This document shows positions 24,470-34,880 of a DNA stretch of 48,757 nt, in pieces (positions within the stretch are counted from its first letter, which is position 1; the number at the start of each line of letters is the position of its first letter). The DNA lies in NCBI GenBank assembly GCA_037176905.1, contig JBBBWG010030521.1, positions 1 to 48,757 on the forward strand. The letters are read 5' to 3'. The position numbers were made by a program, and so were the translations under genes. The notes below the pieces were generated by a model. The model searched no databases. It was not told the origin of the DNA and worked only from the letters and a program-made list of their open reading frames with translations. This DNA is from Azolla pinnata (taxonomy: Eukaryota; Streptophyta; Polypodiopsida; Salviniales; Salviniaceae).

Positions 24470-25672
24470 TCATTCCCTGTGTTTCTTCTTCGAATGTCTG
24501 CGCTCTTCACTGCATTCATCTTTGTGATGTTTCTCTCTACTGCGCCTTTTCTTTGAGCTTTCATCTCTTTCGGAGAGTTCATCTTGGTGCTTCCTATGCT
24601 TGCGTGAGTGTTTCTTCCTATGCTTTCTTCTCTCCTCTTCACTCTCACTACTTGCTAATCCTTCCGATTCAGAATCAGAAGAATCCCCGAGGTGACTTTT
24701 TCTTGACCTCGATGATTTATGCTTGGATTTCTTCTGTTCCTTCTCTGGTTTATCGTGCCTATCCTTGCTTTTGCTGGACTTTGATCTGAGCCTAGACTCC
24801 TTAATCCCTTCCTCAGATGTAGCACCATCCTCATCATCATCGAGTCTCTTCTTAGATTTCGATCTTTGCTTCGATTTCTTTTTCCTCCTTTCATCTTCTT
24901 CAGAGCTGTCTACATCACTGTCAGATGCATCTTTCTTAGACCGGCTCCTTTTAGATGAAGAATGAGACTTCTTCCTTCTCTTGGTCATCTCATCTAGATC
25001 TTTCTTGCTACTTGCTTTACTTTTAGTAGAGGAAGATTTGAGCGGATTGCGACCAAACTTCTCTCTGATGTAGCGTTCCATTTCCGAATCCTCGGAGCTG
25101 TCGGAGACATCACTAGCGTCATCATCTTCGGAATCAGCACCACCATCGTCATCATCAGAAGAACACGGAGAGGCATCACGTCCATTGGAGTCCTTGCCTT
25201 TGCGTTTCCCAAGGCGACGTAAGCCATTCTTGTCGGCAAAGGGGGAGATAGGATTGGTACCTCCATGAGAAGAAGCCACGGCAGCTGAGGGAGCCGCGGC
25301 TTCATCCTTGAGCGCGAGCATGTTGCGGCACTGAAAGGCAAGGTGCCCGACGCGTCCGCATTTCCTGCACGATCCTCTGGCCTCGTCCGCGTTAGATCCG
25401 GTGAGGCGAGCGAGGGCAAGGAGGCCTTGGAAGCTGTCGTACGTGTTCTGCTCGGCGGCGCGAGATCCGAGTCCATCTCCGCCACCGGCGCCGGCAGAGC
25501 CGAGGTCGCCATGGGAGGCGGAGGAAGGAGCGGCAGCGGAGGAGGACTTCTGGTCGGGGGCGTAAGGATCGTAGCCGATGGCGCTCTGCCAGATGCCGTG
25601 AGTCTGCAGGGCGGCGCTGCTGTGAACGCGGTTGTTGGCGGGCATGCGCACCCTTCCCGCAGTGGCCGGCAT
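24470..25672 (-). CDS. CXIP4: CAX-interacting protein 4 homologue (CCHC zinc knuckle, RS/KD-rich)
   Basis: Intronless, 400 aa. The first 39 residues (PANNRVHSSAALQTHGIWQS then AIGYDPYAP) are almost identical to Arabidopsis CXIP4, which fixes both family and start codon. A second conserved block is FQGLLALARLTGSN, then a single CCHC zinc knuckle C102-x2-C105-x4-H110-x4-C115. From about residue 165 to the end the chain is Ser/Asp/Glu then Lys/Arg/Ser-rich, like splicing-associated SR-type tails. Arabidopsis CXIP4 was found as an activator of the vacuolar Ca/H antiporter CAX1 in yeast; the animal relative is SREK1IP1, a splicing partner, so a nuclear RNA role is likely. An Ala/Gly/Ser insert (about 42-72) is longer than in angiosperms. 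Confidence 0.95.
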   Translation of the reverse strand: MPATAGRVRMPANNRVHSSAALQTHGIWQSAIGYDPYAPDQKSSSAAAPSSASHGDLGSAGAGGGDGLGSRAAEQNTYDSFQGLLALARLTGSNADEARGSCRKCGRVGHLAFQCRNMLALKDEAAAPSAAVASSHGGTNPISPFADKNGLRRLGKRKGKDSNGRDASPCSSDDDDGGADSEDDDASDVSDSSEDSEMERYIREKFGRNPLKSSSTKSKASSKKDLDEMTKRRKKSHSSSKRSRSKKDASDSDVDSSEEDERRKKKSKQRSKSKKRLDDDEDGATSEEGIKESRLRSKSSKSKDRHDKPEKEQKKSKHKSSRSRKSHLGDSSDSESEGLASSESEEERRKHRKKHSRKHRKHQDELSERDESSKKRRSREKHHKDECSEERRHSKKKHRE

Positions 25673-25749
25673 GGTGGCGGCGAGGGGGAGAAGGTCCTTC
25701 CTTCCTAGGCGAAGAAACCTGCAGAGGGAGGAGGAGGATCCACAGGAAG

Positions 25750-25812
25750 GAAGCAGAGGCGATGGCGATGGCGATGGCGATGGCGAGGGCGACGGCGACG
25801 GCGATGGCGGAG
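25750..25812 (-). repeat. GCCATC hexamer repeat in the CXIP4 leader
   Basis: (GATGGC)n on the plus strand with GAGGGC and GACGGC variants; transcribed as GCCATC/GCCGTC in the 5' UTR of CXIP4. It lies between the TATA element and the start codon. The hexamer contains CCATCG but no ATG in the sense orientation, so it adds no upstream start codons. Confidence 0.8.
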
Positions 25813-25866
25813 GAAGAAGATGCAGAGAAGCGGAGGACCAAACCCTAAAACTGCGCTCCCTGGTTC

Positions 25867-25876
25867 CTATTTATAG
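25867..25876 (-). promoter_or_regulatory. TATA box of CXIP4
   Basis: CTATAAATAG on the minus strand, a close match to the plant TATA consensus. It sits about 195 bases upstream of the CXIP4 start codon, placing transcription start near 25840 and a leader of about 165 bases. Confidence 0.65.
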
Positions 25877-25899
25877 AGGTAAGGCTGCAGGTTTCACAC

Positions 25900-27870
25900 T
25901 TGTCCGCCCAAATCCTGGTCTTTTGTGTCCTCTGCTCGGACTTGAACCCCAAACCTTCACAGATCATACATATAAAGTTATATATATATATATAGATACA
26001 ACACTTGCTAATTTTTAAGAAAATCTCTATTCTATGAGGCGTAGCCAGATAGGAAATTACAACGCGACTTCAAGAATCTGTAAAAGTATATATATATATA
26101 TATCGCCGCGTTTAGCAGAGTTATTGTACCGATTTTGTGATCGCTTTCTTCCGAACGTTTCTTATATGTGTGTGTGTGTATATAAGAAGGTCGCTAGCTG
26201 ACCAGGATGAGCAGGTCGGATTCGGTTCAATCTCATACTCGTCTTCTATTCTGCGATACAAGGATCGTTCGTTTCCAACACTGTTTATTTCATCGGCCGA
26301 AACATCGTTGCGCTTTCTGCACCCAAACTGCTGGCGTGCGATTCATCTGCTGCGATTCATTGCGGACAAAACCGTGCCCCTCATCACCAATATGGTGCGA
26401 TTCGTCTGCTGTGATCCGTCTGCCGCCAAATATTTTTGAGCCGAATCGTCAAGCCATGAAAGCAAGCTATTGAGAACCAGCAACCATCACCCCAAGTCCA
26501 TTAAAAGTCATCGGCTTCGGTATGATTATAAGAGAAATCATGTGAAAATAAGTATTATCTATCGACCGCATCATTAGAGAAATTCACATTAGTAGTAAAC
26601 TATTTCTAGCTCAACCCTGCAAGTACCTGCCCTTTTTCCCATAACTAAGTCCTTGCATAAGGTGAGACACTTATAAAGGAAAGATTGTTGCTCACTGATG
26701 TAGGTCATTGAGATCGTGCATAGCTAAAATACAATAGAATCGAACTTAAGTGAGAGACACAATGCAGGTGCCAAGAACTAAGATTTGTAACATTCACGAC
26801 AAATGATACTAAACTGAAAGTTAAGAGACATTAGTTAACGTTTTTTATGGGCTCCCATTTCAATCATTAGGTGCATATCCAAACCAATATGTAACGTAGC
26901 ATAACGCGTCATTCATATCATGTTTCTTATGCTTTCCCACATCAAACTAGAGGTGGAAAAAGGGAAAGCCAAACCAATGTGGAACGAAAGGCAACATCAT
27001 TGATTTGGGAAGGTACTACTAATGGACCAAGACGTTATTAGTTTTAAAACTTCGTCGTAGCTTTTGATACGTGCGATGATGCATTTCACAAGCATGGACA
27101 AGCTAGATGCCTCATATGCTTCAGTTATTGGAGATTCTTTAACTCGGGGAGCTTGGCATTAAGGTGTTTATAAAAGTCAAGATGTATGGACCCGAACTTG
27201 AGAGAAATCGATTGTTGATTAGCACAACATAGACTGGTAGGCATGGGCTTAGCCAATTAAAGAGATCTCAAGCCAAACCATTTAAACATGAGCTGTTTAA
27301 GAAAACTGAAGCTTAAGCCATATCAAACCGTTTAAGGCTTAAACCAGTTTAGGCCAAACTTTATATCAAGATTAATTTTTTTTTTCGTTTTACATTTTTT
27401 TACCAAAAGAAACGCTTAATTGGCTTTACTGGCTCCCAACCAATGAAATTGAATCGACAAAAGCTCAAACCAAGGTGAGCCCAACTGAAACAAGATAACA
27501 AATCTCAAGCTTGAGCCGAGTCAACCCAAGCCACCATGCCACTAAGTTGGTTGAACTCGATTAAACGGCTTGGTTTGCATTTAGGGCCACTGGAATCTGG
27601 CTTCGGACACTGCCAAGATCGATGCCTATCCGCGTCAAGCTCGGAACGGGTGTTTCGAGTTCCAAACCAAAGACGGCATCACCCGAGTCATTTTAAGTCA
27701 ACGGTATCTCAGAATGATGTGCATCGGCACAGTTTAGATGTCCTGATCCGAGATCAGAGAAGATGTTGATCTGAATGATGGTCCCTCTTAACAAGATACT
27801 AGTTGTTTTTTCCCCTGCCCATGCTTCTAGTTTGCTGGAAGCACTGGTGGAGTTGTCTAGGGTTTTAGTG
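25900..27870. other. Intergenic between divergent CXIP4 and B-GATA genes
   Basis: About 2 kb without recognised genes. It has short TA microsatellites at 25978-25993 and 26088-26104, a short block of GTGCGATT / TCTGCTGCGATTC repeated words at about 26330-26430, and an AACC/AAGCC-rich stretch at 27240-27540 similar in composition to 41900-42620. Confidence 0.55.
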
Positions 27871-27871
27871 C

Positions 27872-27898
27872 CTAGGGTTAGGGTTAGGGTTAGGGTTA
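27872..27898 (+). repeat. Interstitial telomere-like array, TTAGGG orientation
   Basis: Four tandem six-base TAGGGT units, not the seven-base TTTAGGG expected of most plants, followed by AAGGTTTAAAGCCTTAAGG and single TTTAGGGTTTAGG teloboxes to about 27932. Confidence 0.9.
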
Positions 27899-27965
27899 AG
27901 GTTTAAAGCCTTAAGGTTTTTAGGGTTTAGGTTTTTTTGTTCTCTATTGACATAAACTTGTATCG

Positions 27966-27975
27966 TATAAAAGGA
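27966..27975 (+). promoter_or_regulatory. Candidate TATA box upstream of the B-GATA gene
   Basis: TATAAAAGGA on the plus strand matches the TATA consensus well. It would place a start near 28000 and a leader of over 900 bases before the B-GATA start codon, which is long. A second, TATA-less start near 28600 is also possible. Confidence 0.35.
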
Positions 27976-28004
27976 ACGGTCGAGATCTCAGGCCGCCTTT
28001 CTAC

Positions 28005-28258
28005 GTGGACGGCTAGGATGCAATAAAAAATCGATCCGATGGGGACGGCCCAGATGCGGTGTGGCCAGGATCGGACGGCCAGGATGGGCGCCCCCAAGGA
28101 GACGCGACGGACGGCGACGATGCGATGGAAGGAGATAGGCTTGGACGGTGGAGATGGATTGGGCCGGGCGGAAGAGAGAAAAAAAAAAAAAGACAAAGCC
28201 CTAGAAAAAAGGGGGGATCCAACGGCGGAGGACAGCCGGGGAGGATCGGACGGCTGGC
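28005..28258. promoter_or_regulatory. Cluster of GGACGG motifs
   Basis: GGACGG(C/T) cores occur at about 28007, 28043, 28073, 28109, 28143 and 28248, with a related AACGGCGG at 28220, often preceded by GATC (GATCGGACGGC). A TGGGCC element (the site II core of plant growth-associated promoters) occurs at about 28159. The spacing of roughly 30-40 bases suggests a reiterated binding site or a degenerate minisatellite. Confidence 0.45.
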
Positions 28259-28287
28259 GATGCTGCGCCGCTACATTTGGCGGCACC

Positions 28288-28403
28288 AGTAAAACGAAAA
28301 AGAAAAAAAATTGCCCGACGTAAAAAAGGAAAAAAGAAAAAAGGAAAAAAGAAAAAAAGGAAAAAAAGGAAGAAGGAAAAAAAGGAAAAAGGAAAAAAGG
28401 AGA
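28288..28403 (+). repeat. A/G polypurine tract
   Basis: About 115 bases of AAAAAAGG-type units with only one short interruption (TTGCCCGACGT). A long mirror-like purine strand of this kind can form triplex DNA. It sits in the B-GATA upstream region; lysine-rich open frames across it are artefacts. Confidence 0.9.
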
Positions 28404-28580
28404 CTCTGTTTTTGTTTTTGTTTTCTTTTGTTTTTCTATATTTTCGTAAAATTCTTTTTTGTGTTTTTTTCCGCTTTTTTTTTTTGCCCTAATTTTTATG
28501 TTCATCATCGTCGTCGTCGTCCCCTGTTCCTTCTTCCTCTTCCGTCTTTCCTTATCCTCTTCTCCTCTGTCTCTGTCTGC

Positions 28581-28616
28581 AAACCCTAACCCTAACCCTA
28601 ACCCTAACCCTAATCC
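28581..28616 (-). repeat. Interstitial telomere-like array, CCCTAA orientation
   Basis: Five tandem CCCTAA hexamers starting from AAACCCTAA, oriented opposite to the array at 27872. It is about 320 bases before the proposed B-GATA start, where teloboxes (AAACCCTAA) typically sit in plant promoters and leaders. Confidence 0.95.
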
Positions 28617-28719
28617 ATAGCTTTGAAGGCAGCCCACTTCATCTCCTCCCCTGATCTCCACTCCCATCTCCACCTTTCCTTCTTCTCCTCCCCTCCTCCG
28701 ACCGCCGTGCTTTGTTTCT

Positions 28720-28772
28720 CTGCATCTCCATCTCCATCTCCATCTCCATCTCCAGCTCCATCTCCATCTCCC
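28720..28772 (+). repeat. CATCTC hexamer repeat in the B-GATA leader
   Basis: Seven or more CATCTC units with CAGCTC and CCGCTC variants, in the CT-rich leader of the B-GATA gene. No ATG on the sense strand. Confidence 0.85.
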
Positions 28773-28934
28773 GCTCCTTGTTCTTCCTTCTTCTCTGATC
28801 TCTTCCTCCCCCCCCCACTTCCTCCCTCGATTCTCTCCTCTGTCATCTCTTCTGCTTCGCCGTATCTGCTTGTTCACAGGGTCGCGAGGTTCGTCTTTGA
28901 CTGGGTGCTTCTTCGCTGCAGATCTGCTGGGGCC

Positions 28935-31524
28935 ATGGACTTCTCTGCTCCATCCTCCTCCTCAAGCTCCTTCATCTGCCGTGTAACAGCTCGCTCGGGG
29001 GACTTGCCCAGATAATTGCTCGAGCTTCTTCCAAAGCTGAAAGGAACCCGCTTGTTCCTGCTTCCCTTTCCTCTGCTTTGCTGCTTGCAGCTGCAGCAAG
29101 CAACGATGCTGCAAGCGCCCTCGCACAGCTTATCCCGGGTCTGCGGACATGGCCATATCAAGAAATTCTGGCTTATGCAAATGCAGAAGGAGAATCAGGT
29201 CTGCGAGCAGCAGCCCAACAAGAACAGCTTTGTGATTTCTTCTTCCTCGTCCTCTTCTTCGCCGCTCTACGCAAACAGAGCTTCGCCATCGCCATCACCA
29301 TCATCATCCTTGTCTCCATCTTCATCCTCATCCTCCTCCTCCTCATCTTCGTCGATGAAAGCTCTAGATGTCTCTCAGAGGTGTTCCTCACCCACACATC
29401 CCACGAGCAATGATCTAACAGCATCGAGCTCCGGCTATGGTGGATCGCCATCGTCGATCGTGCTGATGCACTCGTGCTCATCAAATTTCTCCAGAGGCAT
29501 CACTGTTCCCCTGAGCCAGAGGCCTTCGTCTTCATTCTCGAAAGAGGGGGAGAAGGAAATTCCTCAGGAGGATTCATCATCGGAGGCTCAGGTCTTGAAT
29601 TCATCATTCTCTGGCCCTTCTTCTTCATCGTCGTCTTCACATGCTTCCCCAGCCAGACCATCATCAAGCAATGTTTTGACCACGGTGGAGATCAACCCAT
29701 CGAGCCACACGTCATCGATGGCCGAGATCACTTCAAAGAATGACAGTAGCTGTAAGGAAGAGGGCTGTCTGGCTGATGGGTGTGCTTCTGAGCTAACTTT
29801 AGAGACTAATCTGACTCCAAGCCATGGGCACAGAGACAGTGCAGCTCCTTTGCTGCATCCTAAACCTTCACCTGATTTGACCTCAAAGGTTAGTTCACTT
29901 TCTATCTCTTTGATTAATGGCATGTATTGATTTTAGGTGTCATGAAGACTCTTTTTCTACGAATTTTAGGTCATGAAGCGCCTGATTGGTTTCAGGCTAT
30001 GCATGATTCCAGTAAAAAGTTACCAGTTTTTTCGTAAATTTCCAAGGGGTAAAACTTGGCAATTCCAAGGGGTAAAACTTGGCAATTCCTGATGCTGAAA
30101 ATTCATGGTTATGCCTATGCTAATTTTATTCCTTGTTTGGCTCAAAGATTGCCTCTAGTTGAAAGATTTCTAACATTCAGAGGGTTAAGCTAGAAGCTTT
30201 GTGACTGTTTAGCTATACAATTCAATATCTTGCATTTTTTATTCTCTATTCATCACCCTTTTTACATTGAAGAATTTATGTAAAAGCTAGTTCTGATAGA
30301 GAACTGGTCCTCTTCTCATTTAGAGGTTTCAAAGCTATAAACTTTGTGACTGTATAGCTACAAGAAACTTTCTGAGTGTATAGCTACACAATTTTCTATA
30401 TCATAGATTTTTGATATTTTGCTATTTTGTTTCTGTAATCATCACCCTTCCAACACTGAAAGAATGCATGTATCCTGCATTTTTGTTCTCTATTCATCAC
30501 CTCCAACACTGAAGATTTTATGTCTCTTTTTGCTAGAACTGGCTCTTTTCTCATTATTGGATTGTTTTTCAGGCTGATGAAGGGATCAATATGACTAGAA
30601 CAGATGGAAGGGAACTGGATAGGCATTTCCACAGGGCTGCTTCCAACACCAAGTCAAACAATCATATGGAGGTCGCTAATAAGGTGAACAGGAGCAACGG
30701 CGATTCTTGCCCTTCAGCTTCGAGGAATATTGAAGCAATGCCAAATACATTGGCTAGTATTGTTAAGTGGAAGGCTAGAAATATGGAGTCCAATGGTAAT
30801 AGCCAGATGGAGATATCTCCTCGAGGGTCTTCTGCTCAACTTGTTCTTAAAGCATGCTCTCTATGTGGAACAACAAAGACACCTATGTGGAGAAGTGGAC
30901 CACAAGGGCCTAAGGTATGTGAACGGAAGGATGTTTTGTAATGAAACTTGTTTCATCTTTTTTATTTTCCCCAACATGCTAGATGCATAGAATGTGATAT
31001 AATGCTAACTAACTATCTTTTCAATTCACACTCTGATAGTTTGTTTGACGTTATTTTTATTACTGCAGTCTCTCTGCAATGCATGTGGCATTCGATTCAA
31101 GAAATATAGGTCTTTGCCAGGGCAGAGTGAGGTGGAGCTTCGAGCACCCATTCTTGGAAAGTCTCCACCTTCCCCAAAGTATCTTTCAAAACCTTTGAAG
31201 AGAAAGCAAAACAGTAACAATGCCCTACTTGCGCAAGAAGTGGGTCTGAAGCCCATTGCTTCTGATGCGTCTCATCATCAGAAGAAGAGCAAATGGCATC
31301 AACTTGTGTTAAAAAATCAAGTGGACTTGTTAAGAGAGAGCCCAAATGCTTGGAAAGTCTCATCAGGTCCAGCTTCTCTGAAGAAGATATATGGGTGTTT
31401 ACAATCAAGGTTCAGGAATCTAGGCCCGAGTGATGATCATCTAACCTTAAAAGGAGTATTTGCCAAAGATGAGGAAGAAGCTGCAGTTCTACTGATGCAC
31501 TTATCATGTGGCCTTGTGTGCTAA
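28935..31524 (+). CDS. LLM-domain B-class GATA transcription factor (GNC/GNL type)
   Basis: DNA-binding factor; in angiosperms this subfamily acts in greening, cytokinin, light and gibberellin responses. The single type-IV finger C-x2-C-x18-C-x2-C has CSLCGTTKTPMWRSGPQGPK at the end of one exon and SLCNACGIRFKK at the start of the next. The C-terminus EEEAAVLLMHLSCGLVC is the LLM motif that defines LLM B-GATAs. Certain exons: 29091-29888, 30573-30914, 31069-31524. From ATG 29106 this gives 526 aa (finger 356-381, LLM 516-518). A better start is ATG 28935 (GGCCATGG), joined at 28982|GTAACA to an excellent pyrimidine-tract acceptor ending at 29090; the 108-bp intron is phase 0 and keeps frame, giving 547 aa. 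Otherwise 28935-29015 is a 26-codon uORF. The N-terminal half is poly-Ser and disordered. Confidence 0.88.
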
Positions 31525-32122
31525 AAGCAAAGTCAACTCAAGGCCCTTTTAGGTGACTGTAATCTGCCAGTATAACACAAATGAATGAGGCTGCACTGTA
31601 TATATTCCTGGTCCTCTCTTTGTTGTGCTGAAAGTGGTATAAGAATCTCACTGCTTCAAATTCAACAGCTTAACTCTGCTTTTATTCTAGTTCTCTCACT
31701 TGGTTTTTGATTGCTAGACAGTATACCATGTAGACAACAGATTTAGTGGATTTCTAATGACAAGATGTTTTATGGCTAGAGTGCGTGTACACACTGTCTG
31801 CAACGTTTTATACCTTGCATGTTCTTGATACATAGACTCCAACATCAGACATTCAACGTCTAAGTTGGAGCTACTGTCAGCTGTAAAGGAAATGTTACCT
31901 GGAAAGTAACTTTTTCAGAGATACAAGATTAAACACAGAAGGTCTCTTTGTTCAGTACATGATTACCATGATTTTATACTGAGCAAATTAAAGCTGCAAT
32001 TTTTCAGTAAAACAGGGTATATATAGTGTTCCTATTGACATCAGTTGCCACCACTTCTGTACGAGAAAAATCTAAGCAATTCAATCATCTGATGCAAATA
32101 TTGCCACGCGGCTTTACTATTA
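31525..32122. other. Convergent 3' ends of B-GATA and dehydrogenase genes
   Basis: About 600 AT-rich bases without coding signal, shared by the two 3' UTRs. No clear AATAAA on the plus strand; plant poly(A) signals are often degenerate. Confidence 0.6.
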
Positions 32123-34323
32123 TCAAACATAAGAATAAACACCACGACCAGATTTTTTGCCAAGCCAACCAGCATCTACATAATGAACGAGCAGTGGACA
32201 GGGTCTATACTTACCATCGCCGAGGCCTTGATGTAAAACGCGCATAATGGATAGACATGTATCGAGCCCAATGAAGTCTGCAAGAGTGAGGGGTCCCATT
32301 GGTTGGTTAGTCCCTAGCTTCATACCATTATCAATGTCATCTGCTGTGCCCACGCCTTCCATTAACGCATAAAAAGCTTCATTGATCATAGGCATCAGAA
32401 TGCGATTAACAATGAAACCCGGGTAGTCTTTTGAAAAGCTCAGAGTCTTCCCAAACCTGCCAAAATATATCATTCAGCACATTTGGCACCTTCTGTTTTC
32501 TTGCTCTTCTATAAGTTCAAACGAAGGATATAGAATTCATGCATAGTGTAGGAAAAACAAGAGGTATTGGGCCATATTATAAACTGCAATCAAATTTCAA
32601 ATTTCAAATCTTATCAGCTGCAAATGCTCATTAAGGATATTGGCTTTTCATAAAACATGACAGTTTATAATCTGCAATCAAATTACTCCAATTAAGAATT
32701 TCCGCTCACCAAAGTGGCTTTCCCCAACCTATTCCACAAGCACATGAATAATAATACCCACTAGACGAAATTCCAATTGAGAGAGCACCAATGACTGATA
32801 TGCCTTACTTTTAAGAACGTTTTCTACACTGTAGCCTACTAACAAGAGGGCCTTATTATGGAGGAAAAAGAGAAAAACACAGTAAATCCTCTTATAGATT
32901 ATGAATGTGGTTTGCATTACGTGTTATTAGTGTAGTTTACATCATGGATCATCATAAACAAATACATGCCCAAGTGGAAGGTGAAACTCATTAACATAGA
33001 AGTCAATTATTTCTTTCTAAATAATGACGATCATTTGGCTTTCAATATTGTTAAATGTACCATTGCCTGATGCTGTTAGCATGATGCCAAGTTTGGTAGA
33101 ATTTTGACTCAGGTTAGTAAGAAGGAATTCGGGTCTGAGGTGAACAATTGTGCGGACAAGTATCCAGAAGGAGTATTTGTAAGTTCCTAAACCATGTCAT
33201 GCTTCTTCATGAATGCAGAGTATATATACATATATAGTAATTTATGGCATGAGATTATGAGACAAACCTCTCTGCTAGGACTTTGGTAGTTTCTACAACC
33301 GAGTCATCAGTAGCCAAACCCCGCACAACCTCTACAAGCTTCATCACTGGGGCCGGATTCATGAAGTGCATTCCAATAACCTACAATAAAATGTAATAAA
33401 GGAATAAGAGACGAAGAAAACATGTTTCCAACTCGTAAACGTACAAAGTTTCAGCAATCACATGCCTTGTTAGGTCGTAGAGTTGCAGTGGATAACCGAG
33501 TAACTGAAATCGAGCTTGTATTCGTTGCCAAAATTGCAGATGGTTTCACAATCTTGTCTAACTGGGCAAATATTCTCCTTTTCAACTCTTCATTCTCAGG
33601 CACAGCTTCGATAACAAAATCTGCAGGGCTAAGCTCTTCGATGGAGGTTGTGGTCTTTAATCGAGCAAGTGATTCATCCATTTGTTCCTGCCAGATTGAA
33701 AAACAATAAACAATCTGTTAATTTCGTGACAAAATAAACACATTTGGATATATATATCATCCAATCGTGCATATGCTTGGAAAGTGCTTCCAAGCCACAA
33801 TCAGAAAGGATTTTGCGAAATTAATCAAAACCATGCCTTGCATTTGCTAAGTTCACAGTATGTGGAATAAGGGAGAGGGCATTTCTACACAAACATACAT
33901 GTATATATAAACACGGTCTATGAGTAAGCTACATGTATGTATAAACACATACATGTACTGTTCTTCCATTAAACAACTGTTCTGAATTTTGCGAGATAAC
34001 ACTGGAGAAACAAGAAACAATGCATGCACACACACATACATACAGTATATATAGATATATATATCATGTTACGCACATGCACAATCGAAATCTGACCTAA
34101 CCAGCAGTGGAGCTTACTAGGGTTTCACCTGGGAAAGCGATCCTTTCTTGACGGAGCGAGCGAGGGAAGAAGCGATGGCATGGAGACCCTTGGAGAGGGA
34201 CGTCTGATCGACATCGGTCAAGAGGACATGCATGTCGCGAGCCATGACAGCCGCGAGCTGAGCGATGCCGGAGCCCATCTGGCCTGCACCCACAACGCCC
34301 AAGAGCCTGACCTCGGGAGACAT
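32123..34323 (-). CDS. 3-hydroxyacyl-CoA (3-hydroxybutyryl-CoA) dehydrogenase
   Basis: NAD-dependent oxidation of L-3-hydroxyacyl-CoA to 3-oxoacyl-CoA; homologue of the short plant protein At3g15290 (294 aa). Four exons: 34129-34323, 33466-33687, 33268-33380, 32123-32456, giving 287 aa. Visible motifs: Rossmann GAGQMGSG (G12-x-G14-x2-G17), IEAVPEN, NTSSIS (121-126), the catalytic pair H144 in HFMNP and E156 in KLVEVV with the usual 12-residue spacing, GFIVNR, and the C-terminal helical domain with [18 protein letters not shown]. The intron after NK139 starts GC instead of GT (AAG|GCATGT), yet the join to VIGMHFMNP is exactly as in homologues. No N-terminal transit peptide; the C-terminus SYV is not a standard peroxisomal signal, so location is uncertain. 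Confidence 0.93.
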
Positions 34324-34436
34324 CAGCGCGGCACGAGGCTCTCAGCGCCTCTCCTTTGTGTCTTTCTGGCAGGCTGTTCCGCGAGCTCTGTCTGTCTTGC
34401 CTCGCGTAGCGAGTCGTAGAGCAGAAAAAACACAGA

Positions 34437-34516
34437 GCAGTCTTCTTCTTCTTCTTCTTCTTCTTCTTCTTCTTCTGCGTCTTCTTCTTCTTCTTCTTCT
34501 TCTTCTTCTTCTTCTG
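34437..34516. repeat. (TTC)n / (GAA)n microsatellite
   Basis: About 24 TTC triplets interrupted once by TGCG (34477). It lies just over 100 bases upstream of the dehydrogenase start codon, probably in its leader or core promoter, where the sense strand reads GAA. Confidence 0.9.
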
Positions 34517-34880
34517 ATGTACGCATGCATGGATGCATATGCCATCTTGCATGCATGCATAAGACGGATGCATGCATACGTGCACATGCACGCCATCAAA
34601 ACATACATACATAGATGCATGCATGCATGCATGTGCCGTCTCACATGCATGCATACCAGCCATCCATACATAGAATGACACATATGATGTATGTGCGTGC
34701 ACATAGATGTATGTGAGCATTGCATGGATGTATGCATGCGTGGGTGCGTATATGCCATCCTACATGCATGCATACCATCCATACATGGAATGACATACAT
34801 GCGTATGAAGGTAAAGCATGCATGATTACATGCGCACGCACATATGCCATGCAGACATGCATGGATGCCTTGCATACATG
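34517..34880. repeat. ATGCATGC / CATACA microsatellite block
   Basis: Dense ATGCATGC palindromes with CATACATA, GTGCGTGCACAT and CCATACATGGAATGACA words; the last recurs at about 34668 and 34780, so there is an inner duplication of about 110 bases. Long Cys/Met/His-rich open frames on both strands are artefacts of the repeat. Confidence 0.85.

Noticed and set aside
27927-28877. A 316-codon minus-strand frame with Arg/Trp/Lys/Phe runs
   Set aside because: It reads through the polypurine tract, CATCTC repeat and promoter sequence of the B-GATA gene and has no domain.
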